Source: Roseovarius sp. MMSF_3281
GTDB taxonomy: Bacteria > Pseudomonadota > Alphaproteobacteria > Rhodobacterales > Rhodobacteraceae
Direction: 5' to 3'
DNA length: 64,000 bases
Assembly (NCBI RefSeq): GCF_030733685.1
Contig: NZ_JASHIM010000001.1
Span: 186,001 to 250,000 of the forward strand
Shown in pieces: positions 26,744-35,718 of this stretch. Position 1 is the first letter of the stretch; each line of letters starts with the position of its first letter. The notes under the pieces are model-generated. The model worked only from the letters and a program-made list of their open reading frames with translations, did not search any database and was not told where the DNA came from. The translations under genes and the position numbers were made by a program.

Positions 26744-27382
26744 ATGACGCGCCGTGGGCTTTTGATCATTCTCAGTTCCCCGTCGGGGGCGGGCAAATCC
26801 ACCCTGACCCGGCGGTTGCGCGATTGGGACCCCTCGCTCAGTTTCTCGGTCTCGGCCACCACCCGAACCCCGCGCGAGGGCGAGGTGGACGGCAAGGATT
26901 ACCATTTCATGAGCCAGGCCGAATTCCAGCGGCAGGTGGCCGATAGCGGCATGTTGGAACACGCCCATGTCTTCGGCAATTTCTATGGCTCGCCGCGCGG
27001 GCCCGTGGAGGAGGCGATCAATAGCGGCAAGGATGTGCTGTTTGACATCGACTGGCAGGGCGCGCAGCAGATTCAGAACTCGGCGCTGGGGCAACACACG
27101 CTGTCAATTTTCATCCTGCCGCCCTCGATCCGCGAATTGCACCGGCGGCTGGTCACGCGCGGGCAGGACAGCGACGATGTGATCGCCAAGCGGATGCGCA
27201 AAAGCTGGGACGAGATCAGCCATTGGGCGGAATATGACTATGTTCTGGTCAATGACGATCTTGAGCAAACCGATAAACGGCTGAAAACCATCGTCGAGGC
27301 GGCGCGCCTGAAGCGTTTGCAACAACCGGGGCTGAATGCCCATGTCAAAGCCCTGCATTCCGAGTTCGAGGAGACCCAATGA
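26744..27382 (+). CDS. gmk: Guanylate kinase
   Basis: Phosphorylates GMP to GDP with ATP. 212 residues, normal length. P-loop [10 protein letters not shown] at about 11-20, then [35 protein letters not shown] and [11 protein letters not shown] are guanylate-kinase signatures. The start follows an AGGAAAG sequence at 26726-26732. The stop overlaps the next start (ATGA). Confidence 0.96.
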   Translation: MTRRGLLIILSSPSGAGKSTLTRRLRDWDPSLSFSVSATTRTPREGEVDGKDYHFMSQAEFQRQVADSGMLEHAHVFGNFYGSPRGPVEEAINSGKDVLFDIDWQGAQQIQNSALGQHTLSIFILPPSIRELHRRLVTRGQDSDDVIAKRMRKSWDEISHWAEYDYVLVNDDLEQTDKRLKTIVEAARLKRLQQPGLNAHVKALHSEFEETQ

Positions 27383-27900
27383 CCCTTTACATGCTGGATG
27401 GCCATAGCCCGAAAATCGCCCGCGACACGTGGATTGCCCCCGATGCCAACCTGATCGGCAAGGTGGTGATCGAGGAGGCGGCCTCGGTCTGGTTCGGCTC
27501 CACCCTGCGAGGCGATAACGAAGAGATCGTGATCGGTGCCGGGACCAACGTGCAGGAAAACACCGTGATGCATACCGATATGGGCTATCCCCTGGTGATC
27601 GGGGCGGGCTGTACCATTGGGCACAAGGCCATGCTGCATGGCTGCACGCTTGGCGAGAACACCCTGATCGGCATGGGGGCCACCGTTCTGAACGGCGCCA
27701 AGATCGGCAAGAACTGCCTGATCGGGGCCGGGGCCCTGGTGACCGAAGGCAAGGAAATACCCGACGGCAGCCTCGTGATGGGCGCGCCGGGCAAGGTGGT
27801 GCGCGAACTGGACGAAAAGGCCATTGCGGGCCTTCGCGCCTCGGCCCTGCATTACCAGGAAAACATGCGCCGCTTCCGCGACGGGTTGCAGGCGATTTAA
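27379..27900 (+). CDS. Gamma-carbonic-anhydrase-like hexapeptide-repeat protein
   Basis: A 173-residue left-handed beta-helix protein of the gamma-CA/PaaY/YrdA group. Hexapeptide repeats run through most of the chain ([51 protein letters not shown]), with metal-ligand histidines in [13 protein letters not shown]; a C-terminal helix closes it. Such proteins bind zinc or iron at trimer interfaces; carbonic anhydrase activity is proven for only a few. Translationally coupled to gmk. Confidence 0.9.
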   Translation: MTLYMLDGHSPKIARDTWIAPDANLIGKVVIEEAASVWFGSTLRGDNEEIVIGAGTNVQENTVMHTDMGYPLVIGAGCTIGHKAMLHGCTLGENTLIGMGATVLNGAKIGKNCLIGAGALVTEGKEIPDGSLVMGAPGKVVRELDEKAIAGLRASALHYQENMRRFRDGLQAI

Positions 27901-27906
27901 CGGGCG

Positions 27907-28959
27907 ATGGATCACTCGACCATCCCCGCGCTGTTGCAGGCCATTCCGCTGCCCTCGGTGCTGATCGGGCGGGGCGAGCGGATACTGGGCGCCAACGAGG
28001 CGGCGCTGACCCTGCTGGGCCGGGGGATCGTGGGGCGGCATTTCATCACCGCCATTCGCCAGCCCAATGTGCTGGACGCGATCGAGACCACCCTGCGCGA
28101 ACGCGGCCAGCGCACCGCGCGCTATCTGGGCAGCGACGGGGATCAGGACACCACCTTCAACGTGACCTGCTCGAAGGTGCAGACCGACCTGGGCAGCGGT
28201 GTCCTGGTCTGTTTCGAGGATGTCACCCATTTCGAGACCGCCAGCCAGATGCGCCGCGATTTCGTGGCCAACGTCAGCCATGAATTGCGCACGCCGCTGA
28301 CCGCGCTGATGGGGTTTATCGAAACCCTGCAAGGCCCGGCCAAGGGCGATGCGGCGGCGGTTGAGCGGTTTCTTGGCATCATGGCCGGCGAGGCCGCACG
28401 GATGGAGCGGCTGGTCAAGGATCTCTTGTCGCTCAGCCGGGTCGAGGCCGATGAACGGGTCCGCCCGACCGATCCGCTTGACCTGGGCACGGTGCTGCAA
28501 TCGGTGGCGCATTCCATCCGCCCGCTGGCCGATGAGGCAGATGTCGAGATCGCCCTGACCCTGCCCGGGGAGGTCGTGACCATCCCCGCCGACGACGATC
28601 AGATCCGGCAGGTGTTCACCAACCTTATCGAGAACGCCATCAAGTACGGCGGGTCCGGGAAAACCGTGCATGTCACCTTGCGGCTTTCCGATCACGCGCC
28701 ATCCCTGCGCGGCCCCGGTGCCGTGGTCGAGGTGCGCGATGAAGGGCCGGGAATCGATCCGCTGCACATTCCGCGCCTGACCGAACGCTTTTACCGTGTG
28801 GATAGTCACCGGTCGCGCGAAATGGGCGGCACGGGGCTGGGCCTTGCCATCGTCAAACACATCATCAGCCGCCATCGCGGGCGCCTGCGCATCGAATCAG
28901 AACCGGGGCAGGGCAGCACATTCCGCGTGATTCTACCGCGGCTTGTCACAAACGCCTGA
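27907..28959 (+). CDS. phoR: Phosphate regulon sensor histidine kinase PhoR
   Basis: Sensor kinase for phosphate limitation, 350 residues. A PAS-like region (about 5-115) precedes the H-box MRRDFVANVSHELRTPLTAL (His about 127), then the N-box NLIENAIKYGG, G1 VRDEGPGID, F-box ERFYRVDSHRSREMGG and G2 GTGLGLAIVKHI. No N-terminal membrane segment is visible, unlike E. coli PhoR, so this protein appears cytosolic or attached through PstC/PhoU. It lies before pstS, with PhoB at the far end of the regulon. Confidence 0.9.
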   Translation: MDHSTIPALLQAIPLPSVLIGRGERILGANEAALTLLGRGIVGRHFITAIRQPNVLDAIETTLRERGQRTARYLGSDGDQDTTFNVTCSKVQTDLGSGVLVCFEDVTHFETASQMRRDFVANVSHELRTPLTALMGFIETLQGPAKGDAAAVERFLGIMAGEAARMERLVKDLLSLSRVEADERVRPTDPLDLGTVLQSVAHSIRPLADEADVEIALTLPGEVVTIPADDDQIRQVFTNLIENAIKYGGSGKTVHVTLRLSDHAPSLRGPGAVVEVRDEGPGIDPLHIPRLTERFYRVDSHRSREMGGTGLGLAIVKHIISRHRGRLRIESEPGQGSTFRVILPRLVTNA

Positions 28960-29044
28960 CCCCGCCTTGCCACGGGCAGAACCGGACAAATTTCTTATTT
29001 GTCTACACCCTATGTTTTCTTGGGTTTTCGGGCCATCCGCCGGG

Positions 29045-29062
29045 CTGTCATGAAACCGTTAC
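29045..29062 (+). promoter_or_regulatory. Pho box upstream of pstS
   Basis: CTGTCAT (29045-29051), GAAA, CCGTTAC (29056-29062) matches the two-half-site PhoB box (CTGTCAT repeated with a 4-base gap); the first half is perfect, the second differs at a few positions. It lies 95 bases before the pstS start. It places pstS and the genes behind it under PhoB, which is coded at the end of the same cluster. Confidence 0.8.
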
Positions 29063-29156
29063 AAAACTTTAACAAAAGGGTCGCGTAACGCGCCTAGCAG
29101 GCAAGGCGAGGCCATCGAACGCGATGGCTGAAACCAGAAAAACTCAGGAGCTCTAC

Positions 29157-30200
29157 ATGTCCTTTCTGAAACTCACCGCGTCGGCGACTGCCATCGCAGC
29201 GCTCTCCACCACCGCCGCTTTTGCCCGTGACAACGTGCAGGTCGCCGGGTCGTCCACCGTTCTGCCCTACGCCTCGATCGTGGCCGAGCTGTTTGGCGAC
29301 AACACCGACTTCCCGACCCCGGTTGTCGAATCGGGCGGCTCCTCGGCGGGCCTCAAGCGCTTCTGCGAAGGCGTCGGCGAGAACACCATCGACGTGGCCA
29401 ACGCCTCGCGCGCCATCCGCGAAAAGGAAATCAAGGCCTGTGCCGAAAACGGCGTGACCGACATCATCCAAGTGCGCATCGGCTATGACGGGATCGTCTT
29501 TGCCAGCCAGCAGTCGGGCCCCGAGTTCAAGGCCTTCCAACCGTCGGACATCTTCAACGCCATCGGCGCCACCGTCCTGAAAGACGGCGAACTGGTCGAC
29601 AACCCGCACAACACCTGGGCCGAGTTCAACAGCGATCTGCCCGATGCCGAGATCGCCATGTTCATCCCCGGCACCAAGCACGGCACCCGCGAAGTCTTTG
29701 AAGACAAGGTTCTTCTGAAAGGCTGCGAAGACACCGGCGCCATGGACGCCATGATGGAAAGCGGCATGGACGAAGACGCGGCCGAAGATGCCTGCCTCGA
29801 CGTGCGCCAGGACGGCGGCAAGTCGGTCGATATCGACGGCGACTACACCGAAACCCTTGCCCGCATCGACGCCAACACCAACGGCATCGGCGTGTTCGGC
29901 TTGGCGTTCTACGAGAACAACACCGACAAGCTGAAGGTTGCCACCATGGGCGGTGTTGCACCTTCGACCGAAACCATCGCCTCGGGCGAGTACCCGGTTT
30001 CGCGCCCGCTGTTCTTCTACGTGAAGAAAGCTCACATCGGCGTCATTCCCGGCCTGAAAGAATACGCACAGTTCTTCGTCGCTGACGAGATCGCTGGCCC
30101 CGGTGGCCCGCTGTCGAACTACGGCCTCGTGGCTGACCCGGAACTGGCCGACACCCAGGCCGCTGTCGCTGACGAAGTGACCATGGGCGAAGGCATGTAA
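29157..30200 (+). CDS. pstS: Phosphate ABC transporter substrate-binding protein PstS
   Basis: Periplasmic phosphate receptor, 347 residues. Signal peptide residues 1-23 ending AAFA before RDNVQVAGSSTVLPY, whose GSSTV loop binds phosphate; ESGGSSAGLKRFCEG and ANASRAIREKE are further binding regions. Start 29157 follows AGGAG at ideal distance; 29124 would lengthen the leader without cause. Acidic overall, with a DxD-rich stretch (GMDEDAAEDACLD), as is usual in marine relatives. Followed by an attenuator hairpin before pstC. Confidence 0.95.
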   Translation: MSFLKLTASATAIAALSTTAAFARDNVQVAGSSTVLPYASIVAELFGDNTDFPTPVVESGGSSAGLKRFCEGVGENTIDVANASRAIREKEIKACAENGVTDIIQVRIGYDGIVFASQQSGPEFKAFQPSDIFNAIGATVLKDGELVDNPHNTWAEFNSDLPDAEIAMFIPGTKHGTREVFEDKVLLKGCEDTGAMDAMMESGMDEDAAEDACLDVRQDGGKSVDIDGDYTETLARIDANTNGIGVFGLAFYENNTDKLKVATMGGVAPSTETIASGEYPVSRPLFFYVKKAHIGVIPGLKEYAQFFVADEIAGPGGPLSNYGLVADPELADTQAAVADEVTMGEGM

Positions 30201-30218
30201 TCCATCCGATTGCTGTCA

Positions 30219-30247
30219 GGGGGCGGCATATTCCGCCGCCCCCTTTT
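30219..30247 (+). terminator. Attenuator hairpin between pstS and pstC
   Basis: A 9-bp stem (30219-30227 with 30235-30243) with a 7-base loop is followed by TTTTCC. Positioned after the binding-protein stop, it probably ends most transcripts so that PstS is made in excess of the membrane parts. Confidence 0.8.
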
Positions 30248-30289
30248 CCTTTTTGGACCTTTTGAACATCACAAAACATCGGGGGGCAC

Positions 30290-31762
30290 ATGCCACTGTT
30301 TTGGCTTATCATGATCGTGCTTGCGATTGCGGCGGGGGGCTTTGCCCTTGGGCGGCAGCGCAGCTTGGCCAGTGCGGGCGGCGATAACCGCAAACTGCAC
30401 TCTTTGCCCTCTTATTACGGCTGGAATGTCGCTTTGAAGGCCGCGGTACCGGCGTTCCTGCTGATCATCGTCTGGCTTTTGGCACAGCCGCTTTACGTGG
30501 GCTCGACCGTGTCGTCGATGATCCCCGATCGCGCGGTCGCCGACAACTCCTCGCGTGGGCTTGTCATGGCCGAGGTGCGCCGCACCGCCGAAGGCCTCGA
30601 CAATGCCGTTGCCGAAGGCATCATGACCGAGAATTTTGCCCGCGATCTGCGGGCCGATATCACCGATGTGACCCAACGCCTCAAGGATGCGGGTCAGATC
30701 GTCACCTCCGAAGTGACACAGCCCATTCTTAACGCCGCACAGCGGTTCCGCGTGATGAATGCCGCGGGCAACCTTTACATGACCATCGCCGCGCTGGTTC
30801 TGGCCGTGTTGGGCGCGCTTTGGGGCCTCAAGGAAGCGCATTTCGATTTCCGCGCCCGCAACGTGGTGGAACACAGCATTCGCGCCATCCTTGTCGGCGC
30901 GGCCTCCATCGCGATCCTGACCACCATCGGCATCATCCTAAGCCTTGTCTTCAACACCATCGAATTCTTCCGGCTTTACCCGGCGTGGGATTTCTTCACC
31001 GGCACAAGCTGGGCACCCAGCTTCTCGGGGCGGGGCGGAAGTTCGGACCTGGGCGTTCTGCCCTTGCTCTGGGGGACATTCTATATCTCCATCGTGGCGC
31101 TGGCCGTGGCCGTACCCATCGGGCTGTTCTCGGCGATCTACCTCTCGGAATACGCCAGCCCCCGGGTGCGCGCCTTTGCCAAGCCGATGCTCGAGGTTCT
31201 GGCCGGTATCCCGACCATCGTTTACGGTCTTTTCGCCCTGCTGACGGTTGGCCCGCTTCTTCTTACGATCTTTGGCCGCGATGGCCTTGACTGGATGCAG
31301 GCCGGGACCGCCGTGATGACCGCCGGTCTGGTCATGGGGATCATGCTTATCCCCTTCGTCAGCTCGCTTTCGGATGACATCATCAACGCCGTGCCACAGG
31401 CGATGCGCGATGGCTCTTACGGGCTTGGCGCAACCAGGTCGGAAACCATCCGGCAGGTGGTCATGCCTGCCGCTCTGCCGGGCATCGTGGGGGCGATCCT
31501 GCTGGCTGCCTCGCGTGCCATCGGTGAAACCATGATCGTGGTGCTGGGGGCAGGGGCCGCCGCCAAGCTCAGCCTCAACCCCTTCGAGGCGATGACCACG
31601 GTAACCGCCAAGATCGTCTCGCAGCTGACGGGCGATGCCGATTTCGCCAGCCCCGAGGCGCTTGTCGCCTTCGCCCTCGGCATGACCCTGTTCGTCATCA
31701 CCTTGGGCCTCAACGTCCTCGCCCTCTACATCGTGCGCAAATACCGGGAGCAGTACGAATGA
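30290..31762 (+). CDS. pstC: Phosphate ABC transporter permease PstC
   Basis: Membrane permease, 490 residues, longer than the E. coli protein because of an N-terminal region with two extra hydrophobic helices (about 5-22 and 45-65) and a soluble part (RRTAEGLDNAVAEGIMTE), as in other alphaproteobacteria. The C-terminal permease core has IAVPIGLFSAIYLSEYASP-like block, VLAGIPTIVYGLFALLTVGP and the EAA-type loop YGLGATRSETIRQVVMPAALPGI. Overlaps pstA by four bases (ATGA). Confidence 0.94.
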   Translation: MPLFWLIMIVLAIAAGGFALGRQRSLASAGGDNRKLHSLPSYYGWNVALKAAVPAFLLIIVWLLAQPLYVGSTVSSMIPDRAVADNSSRGLVMAEVRRTAEGLDNAVAEGIMTENFARDLRADITDVTQRLKDAGQIVTSEVTQPILNAAQRFRVMNAAGNLYMTIAALVLAVLGALWGLKEAHFDFRARNVVEHSIRAILVGAASIAILTTIGIILSLVFNTIEFFRLYPAWDFFTGTSWAPSFSGRGGSSDLGVLPLLWGTFYISIVALAVAVPIGLFSAIYLSEYASPRVRAFAKPMLEVLAGIPTIVYGLFALLTVGPLLLTIFGRDGLDWMQAGTAVMTAGLVMGIMLIPFVSSLSDDIINAVPQAMRDGSYGLGATRSETIRQVVMPAALPGIVGAILLAASRAIGETMIVVLGAGAAAKLSLNPFEAMTTVTAKIVSQLTGDADFASPEALVAFALGMTLFVITLGLNVLALYIVRKYREQYE

Positions 31763-33087
31763 CCGACGCATCGCTCAATCCATCGGAGGCCCCGCGCAAG
31801 GGCTCCCTGCACACTCAAAACGCGCGCACCGTCCGCCGCAACCGCGCCGAGGCCCGCTTCAAGGGCTATGGCATCGCCGCGATCCTTGTTGGCCTGTTCT
31901 TCCTCGTGGTGCTTGCGGTCTCCATCGTCCGCTCGGGCGCGCCGGCCTTCACCCGGACCGTGGTTGACGTGGAATTCACCCTCAGCGCCGCGCAACTGCA
32001 AGAGGCCGAAAGCCAGCTTTTCAAGACCAAGGCCTATCAAACCGCCTTTATCAATGCGCTCAAGGGGCAGCTTGATGAACGCGGCATGCAGGTCGAGGTC
32101 GACAATGCCGCCATCGAACGCCTGATGGGCAAAATCGGCGGCGACCTGCGCAGCTTTTACGCGGACAACCCCGATCAGGTGGGCAAGGCGGTCTCGTTTC
32201 AATTGGCCGCGTCCTCGCGCGTGGATCGTTACCTGAACGGCGACCTGACCCGCGACAGCATCGAAGACAGCCGCTTCCTGATGAAGACCGATCTTGATCT
32301 GGTCGATGCCCTGGAAGAGGCCGGGATCATCCGTAACGCTTTCAACTGGACCTTCATCACCGGCACCGACGCCGGCGTGGACAACCCCGGCGGGGCCGGG
32401 CTCGGGGCCTCGGTCATCGGCTCGTTCTTCATGATGCTGGTGGTGCTGGCCCTGTCACTGCCCATCGGTGTCGCCGCCTCGATCTACCTTGAGGAATTCG
32501 CCCCGCAGAACAAGTTCACCGACCTGATCGAGGTGAATATCTCGAACCTCGCCGCCGTGCCCTCGATTGTCTTCGGTATCCTTGGCCTGGCCGTCTTCAT
32601 CCAGTTCATGCACCTGCCGCAATCCGCGCCGCTGGTGGGGGGGCTGGTGCTGACCCTGATGACCCTGCCGACGATCATCATCTCGACCCGCGCCTCGCTC
32701 AAGGCCGTGCCGCCCTCGATCCGTGACGCGGCGCTTGGGGTAGGGGCCTCGAAAATGCAGGCGGTCTTTCACCACGTCCTGCCGCTGGCCATGCCCGGTA
32801 TCCTGACCGGCACGATCATCGGTCTGGCGCAGGCTTTGGGCGAAACCGCGCCGCTGCTGCTAATCGGCATGGTGGGCTTTGTCGCCCGCGGCTACCCCGA
32901 CGGCATCATGGCCGGCTTCACCGAGGCCAACTCGGCCATGCCCGCCCAGATCTACACATGGGCCGCCCGCGCCGACGCCAGCTTCTACGAGAAAGCCTGG
33001 GGCGGGATCATCATCCTGCTGGCCTTCCTGCTCACCATGAATATCATCGCCATCATCCTGCGCCGCCGCTTCGAGCGTCGCTGGTAA
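31759..33087 (+). CDS. pstA: Phosphate ABC transporter permease PstA
   Basis: Membrane permease, 442 residues. The N-terminal third (about 25-200) is the DUF3333-like extension of alphaproteobacterial PstA, with one membrane helix (about 38-60) and a periplasmic part. The permease core follows: [37 protein letters not shown], and the EAA-type loop [25 protein letters not shown] (two pieces). It pairs with PstC. Ends with positively charged RRRFERRW. Confidence 0.94.
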   Translation: MTDASLNPSEAPRKGSLHTQNARTVRRNRAEARFKGYGIAAILVGLFFLVVLAVSIVRSGAPAFTRTVVDVEFTLSAAQLQEAESQLFKTKAYQTAFINALKGQLDERGMQVEVDNAAIERLMGKIGGDLRSFYADNPDQVGKAVSFQLAASSRVDRYLNGDLTRDSIEDSRFLMKTDLDLVDALEEAGIIRNAFNWTFITGTDAGVDNPGGAGLGASVIGSFFMMLVVLALSLPIGVAASIYLEEFAPQNKFTDLIEVNISNLAAVPSIVFGILGLAVFIQFMHLPQSAPLVGGLVLTLMTLPTIIISTRASLKAVPPSIRDAALGVGASKMQAVFHHVLPLAMPGILTGTIIGLAQALGETAPLLLIGMVGFVARGYPDGIMAGFTEANSAMPAQIYTWAARADASFYEKAWGGIIILLAFLLTMNIIAIILRRRFERRW

Positions 33088-33104
33088 TCCGAGGGACCAA
33101 CCCC

Positions 33105-33902
33105 ATGTACGACGCACCCAACCTGGAGAGAACCGTGGCCCAAGACGACATTAAATTCGCCGCCCGCAAGGTGCAGGTCTACTACGGTGACACCCACGCC
33201 ATCAAAGACGTGGACGTGGACATCGAAGACAAAACCGTGACCGCCTTCATCGGCCCCTCGGGCTGCGGCAAGTCGACCTTCCTGCGCTGCCTCAACCGGA
33301 TGAACGACACCATCGACGTCTGCCGCGTCGAAGGCGATATCCACCTCGACGGCGAAGACATCTACGACAAGCGCGTCGACCCGGTGCAACTGCGCGCCAA
33401 GGTGGGCATGGTCTTCCAGAAACCCAACCCGTTTCCCAAGTCGATCTACGACAATGTCGCCTACGGCCCGAAAATCCACGGCATGGCCAAGAACAAGGCA
33501 CAACTCGACGAGATCGTCGAAAAGGCCCTGCGCCGCGGCGCCATCTGGGACGAGGTGAAAGACCGCCTCGATGCCCCGGGCACCGGCCTCTCGGGCGGCC
33601 AGCAACAGCGGCTGTGCATCGCCCGCGCCGTGGCCACCGAACCCGAAGTGCTGCTGATGGACGAACCCTGCTCGGCGCTTGACCCGATCGCCACCGCACA
33701 GGTCGAAGAACTGATCGACGAGCTGCGGCAGGACTACTCGGTCGTCATCGTGACCCACTCCATGCAACAGGCCGCCCGCGTCAGCCAGAAAACCGCCTTC
33801 TTCCACCTGGGCAACCTCGTGGAATTCGGCGAAACCGGGCAGATTTTCCAGAACCCGCAAGACGAACGCACCCAGAATTACATCACCGGCCGGATCGGCT
33901 AA
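33105..33902 (+). CDS. pstB: Phosphate ABC transporter ATPase PstB
   Basis: ATPase of phosphate import, 265 residues. Walker [20 protein letters not shown] (about 46-64), the PstB-specific [21 protein letters not shown], signature [14 protein letters not shown], Walker [16 protein letters not shown], and switch [12 protein letters not shown]. Start 33105 ([10 protein letters not shown]) lies 17 bases after pstA; the longer frame is a pstA shadow. Confidence 0.96.
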   Translation: MYDAPNLERTVAQDDIKFAARKVQVYYGDTHAIKDVDVDIEDKTVTAFIGPSGCGKSTFLRCLNRMNDTIDVCRVEGDIHLDGEDIYDKRVDPVQLRAKVGMVFQKPNPFPKSIYDNVAYGPKIHGMAKNKAQLDEIVEKALRRGAIWDEVKDRLDAPGTGLSGGQQQRLCIARAVATEPEVLLMDEPCSALDPIATAQVEELIDELRQDYSVVIVTHSMQQAARVSQKTAFFHLGNLVEFGETGQIFQNPQDERTQNYITGRIG

Positions 33903-33921
33903 GGTTTAAGGATCCAAGACA

Positions 33922-34644
33922 ATGAGTGACCAACACATCGCCTCGGCCTTCGATCGCGATCTCGAAACCATCCAGGCCCAGATCATGAAAATGGGCGGGC
34001 TGGTCGAAGAGGCCATCCTCAACGCCGCCACGGCGCTTGAAAAACGCGACGAGGAACTGGCCGAAGAGGTCCGCAAACGCGACCGGGCCATCGACACCCT
34101 CGAAGAACAGATCAACGAAGAAGCCGCGCGCGTCATCGCCCTGCGCGCGCCCACCGCGATCGACCTGCGGCTGATCCTCTCGGTGATCAAGATCTCGGGC
34201 AACCTCGAACGGATCGGCGATTATGCCAAGAACATGGCCAAACGCACCACCGTTCTGTCGGGTATGCCGCAAATCAGCGGCGCCACCGCCGCCCTGCGCC
34301 GCATGGCAAGGGAAGTCGAACGCATGCTGCGCGACGTGCTGGATGCCTATATCCAACGCGACGCCGACCTGGCCCACGACGTGATGCACCGCGACCACGA
34401 CGTGGATCAGATGTACAATGCGCTGTTCCGCGAATTCGTCACCTTCATGATGGAAGACCCGCGCAACATCACCCCCTGCATGCACCTGCATTTCATCGCA
34501 AAGAACACCGAACGCATGGGCGATCACGTTACTTCGATCAGCGAACAGGTGATCTACCTGGTGACCGGGGAGATGCCCGAGGAAAACCGCCCCAAGAGCG
34601 ACAAAACCTCGGTCAACCCGGAATACTCGGAACCCAAAGACTAA
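33922..34644 (+). CDS. phoU: Phosphate signalling protein PhoU
   Basis: A 240-residue two-fold repeat of three-helix bundles. Typical motifs: HIASAFDRDLETIQAQIMKMGG at the start (two pieces), LRAPTAIDLRLILSVIKISGNLERIGDYAKNMA (two to three pieces) in repeat 1 and HFIAKNTERMGDHVTSISEQVIYL in repeat 2, each with the metal-binding ERxGD motif. Links PstSCAB to PhoR and restrains the regulon when phosphate is ample. Confidence 0.96.
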   Translation: MSDQHIASAFDRDLETIQAQIMKMGGLVEEAILNAATALEKRDEELAEEVRKRDRAIDTLEEQINEEAARVIALRAPTAIDLRLILSVIKISGNLERIGDYAKNMAKRTTVLSGMPQISGATAALRRMAREVERMLRDVLDAYIQRDADLAHDVMHRDHDVDQMYNALFREFVTFMMEDPRNITPCMHLHFIAKNTERMGDHVTSISEQVIYLVTGEMPEENRPKSDKTSVNPEYSEPKD

Positions 34645-34662
34645 AACTCAGGAACGCGCATC

Positions 34663-35352
34663 ATGGCCTCCGATCAACCCACCGTCCTGCTTGTCGAGGA
34701 TGAACCGGCCCAACGCGAAGTGCTGGCCTATAACCTTGAGGCCGAAGGGTTTCAGGTGTCCCGTGCCGAAAACGGCGAGGAGGCCCTGATGCTGGTGGAC
34801 GAAGGCGCGCCCGATCTCATCGTGCTCGACTGGATGCTGCCCAATGTCTCGGGGATCGAGGTCTGCCGCCAGCTCAAGACCCGCTCCGACACGCGTGGGG
34901 TGCCGATCATCATGCTTTCGGCCCGCTCCGAGGAAGTGGACCGTGTCCGCGGGCTTGAGACGGGCGCGGACGACTACGTGGTCAAACCCTATTCGGTGGT
35001 CGAACTCATGGCGCGTGTGCGCGCCCAACTGCGCCGCACACGGCCCAGCACCGTGGGCGAACGCCTGGAATACGAAGACATCGTGCTCGACTCCGAAACC
35101 CACCGCGTCACCCGCGACGGCAAGGACCTCAAACTCGGCCCAACCGAATTTCGCCTGCTGTCCACCTTCATGGAAAAACCCGGCCGGGTCTGGAGCCGCG
35201 AACAATTGCTCGATCGCGTCTGGGGGCGCGATATCTATGTCGATACCCGCACCGTCGATGTGCACATCGGCCGCCTGCGCAAGGCGCTCAGCAAACACGG
35301 CGGGGCCGACCCCCTGCGCACCGTGCGCGGCGCTGGCTATGCCCTGGGGTGA
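34663..35352 (+). CDS. phoB: Phosphate regulon response regulator PhoB
   Basis: A 229-residue OmpR-type regulator. Receiver domain 1-120 with acidic pair EDE near residue 11-13, phospho-aspartate in IVLDWMLPNVSG (about 53), and lysine in DDYVVKPYS. DNA-binding winged helix about 130-228: LKLGPTEFRLLSTFMEKPGR, SREQLLDRVWG, YVDTRTVDVHIGRLRKAL, RTVRGAGYAL. Binds Pho boxes such as that before pstS. Separated from phoR by the whole transport operon, which is common in this family. Confidence 0.96.
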   Translation: MASDQPTVLLVEDEPAQREVLAYNLEAEGFQVSRAENGEEALMLVDEGAPDLIVLDWMLPNVSGIEVCRQLKTRSDTRGVPIIMLSARSEEVDRVRGLETGADDYVVKPYSVVELMARVRAQLRRTRPSTVGERLEYEDIVLDSETHRVTRDGKDLKLGPTEFRLLSTFMEKPGRVWSREQLLDRVWGRDIYVDTRTVDVHIGRLRKALSKHGGADPLRTVRGAGYALG

Positions 35353-35535
35353 CGGGTTTCCTCCAAGACTTGTACGTTTTGTACGAAAATCGGGGGGGAA
35401 ACGTACAACTTGTACAAAACAGGCACCTGTTTGCCCCGTGACGCAAATCGCATAAGCAATACAGGCTAGCTTATGACATTTTCGCAATCCCGACCGGTGC
35501 CCTGACCGCCACCCGCCCGACAATGGGTATTTAAA

Positions 35536-35617
35536 GCGTTCCGCCTTTAACCTGATGCATCAGCTAAAGGCGGAACGCGTGCAACGATTGAGCGGAGCAC
35601 TGCGTTTCGCGAAACGC
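35536..35617. repeat. Intergenic palindromic element, second copy type
   Basis: Perfect 14-bp arms GCGTTCCGCCTTTA (35536-35549) and TAAAGGCGGAACGC (35565-35578) enclose CTGATGCATCAG, itself a 12-bp palindrome. A further perfect 16-bp palindrome, GCGTTTCGCGAAACGC, lies at 35602-35617. The AAAGCGTT...AACGCTTT ends resemble those of the element at 8617-8720. Confidence 0.65.
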
Positions 35618-35640
35618 TTTGACCAAGAAAAAGCCGGGGA

Positions 35641-35676
35641 ATGGTTTTTTCTTGGGCCAAATACCCTGGGGGAGGC
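35641..35676. repeat. Dispersed intergenic repeat copy 3
   Basis: TTTTTTCTTGGGCCAAATACCC followed by TGGGGG matches copies 1, 2 and 4. A partial inverted piece, GACCAAGAAAAAG, precedes it at 35621-35633, so an RNA hairpin of CTTTTTCTTGG-type arms is possible. The tail 35690-35708 (GGGGGC-AAAG-CCCCC) is a further small hairpin that may end the LysR transcript. Confidence 0.6.
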
Positions 35677-35718
35677 GCCCGAAGGGCGGCGGGGGCAAAG
35701 CCCCCAAGAATAATGCGC

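Larger units (their letters stand above)
35353..35718. other. 366-bp gap after phoB: GTAC-motif cluster and repeats
   Basis: Lies between the converging phoB and LysR genes and holds no supported gene. 35367-35417 carries four copies of a TTGTAC/GTACAA core (about 35370, 35379, 35403, 35410), ending in the palindrome TTGTACAA-like ACTTGTACAAAAC, then AAACAGG-CACCTGTTT (35417-35432). 35536-35617 is a palindromic element, and 35641-35676 a copy of the dispersed repeat; both are listed separately. Confidence 0.55.

Noticed and set aside
32958..33104. Upstream extension of pstB
   Set aside because: It lies inside pstA in another frame; [10 protein letters not shown] at 33105 is the family start.
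35417..35432. LexA or ParB site reading of the AAACAGG/CCTGTTT dyad
   Set aside because: Alphaproteobacterial LexA sites have GTTC-N7-GTTC and parS has TGTTTCACGTGAAACA; neither fits.
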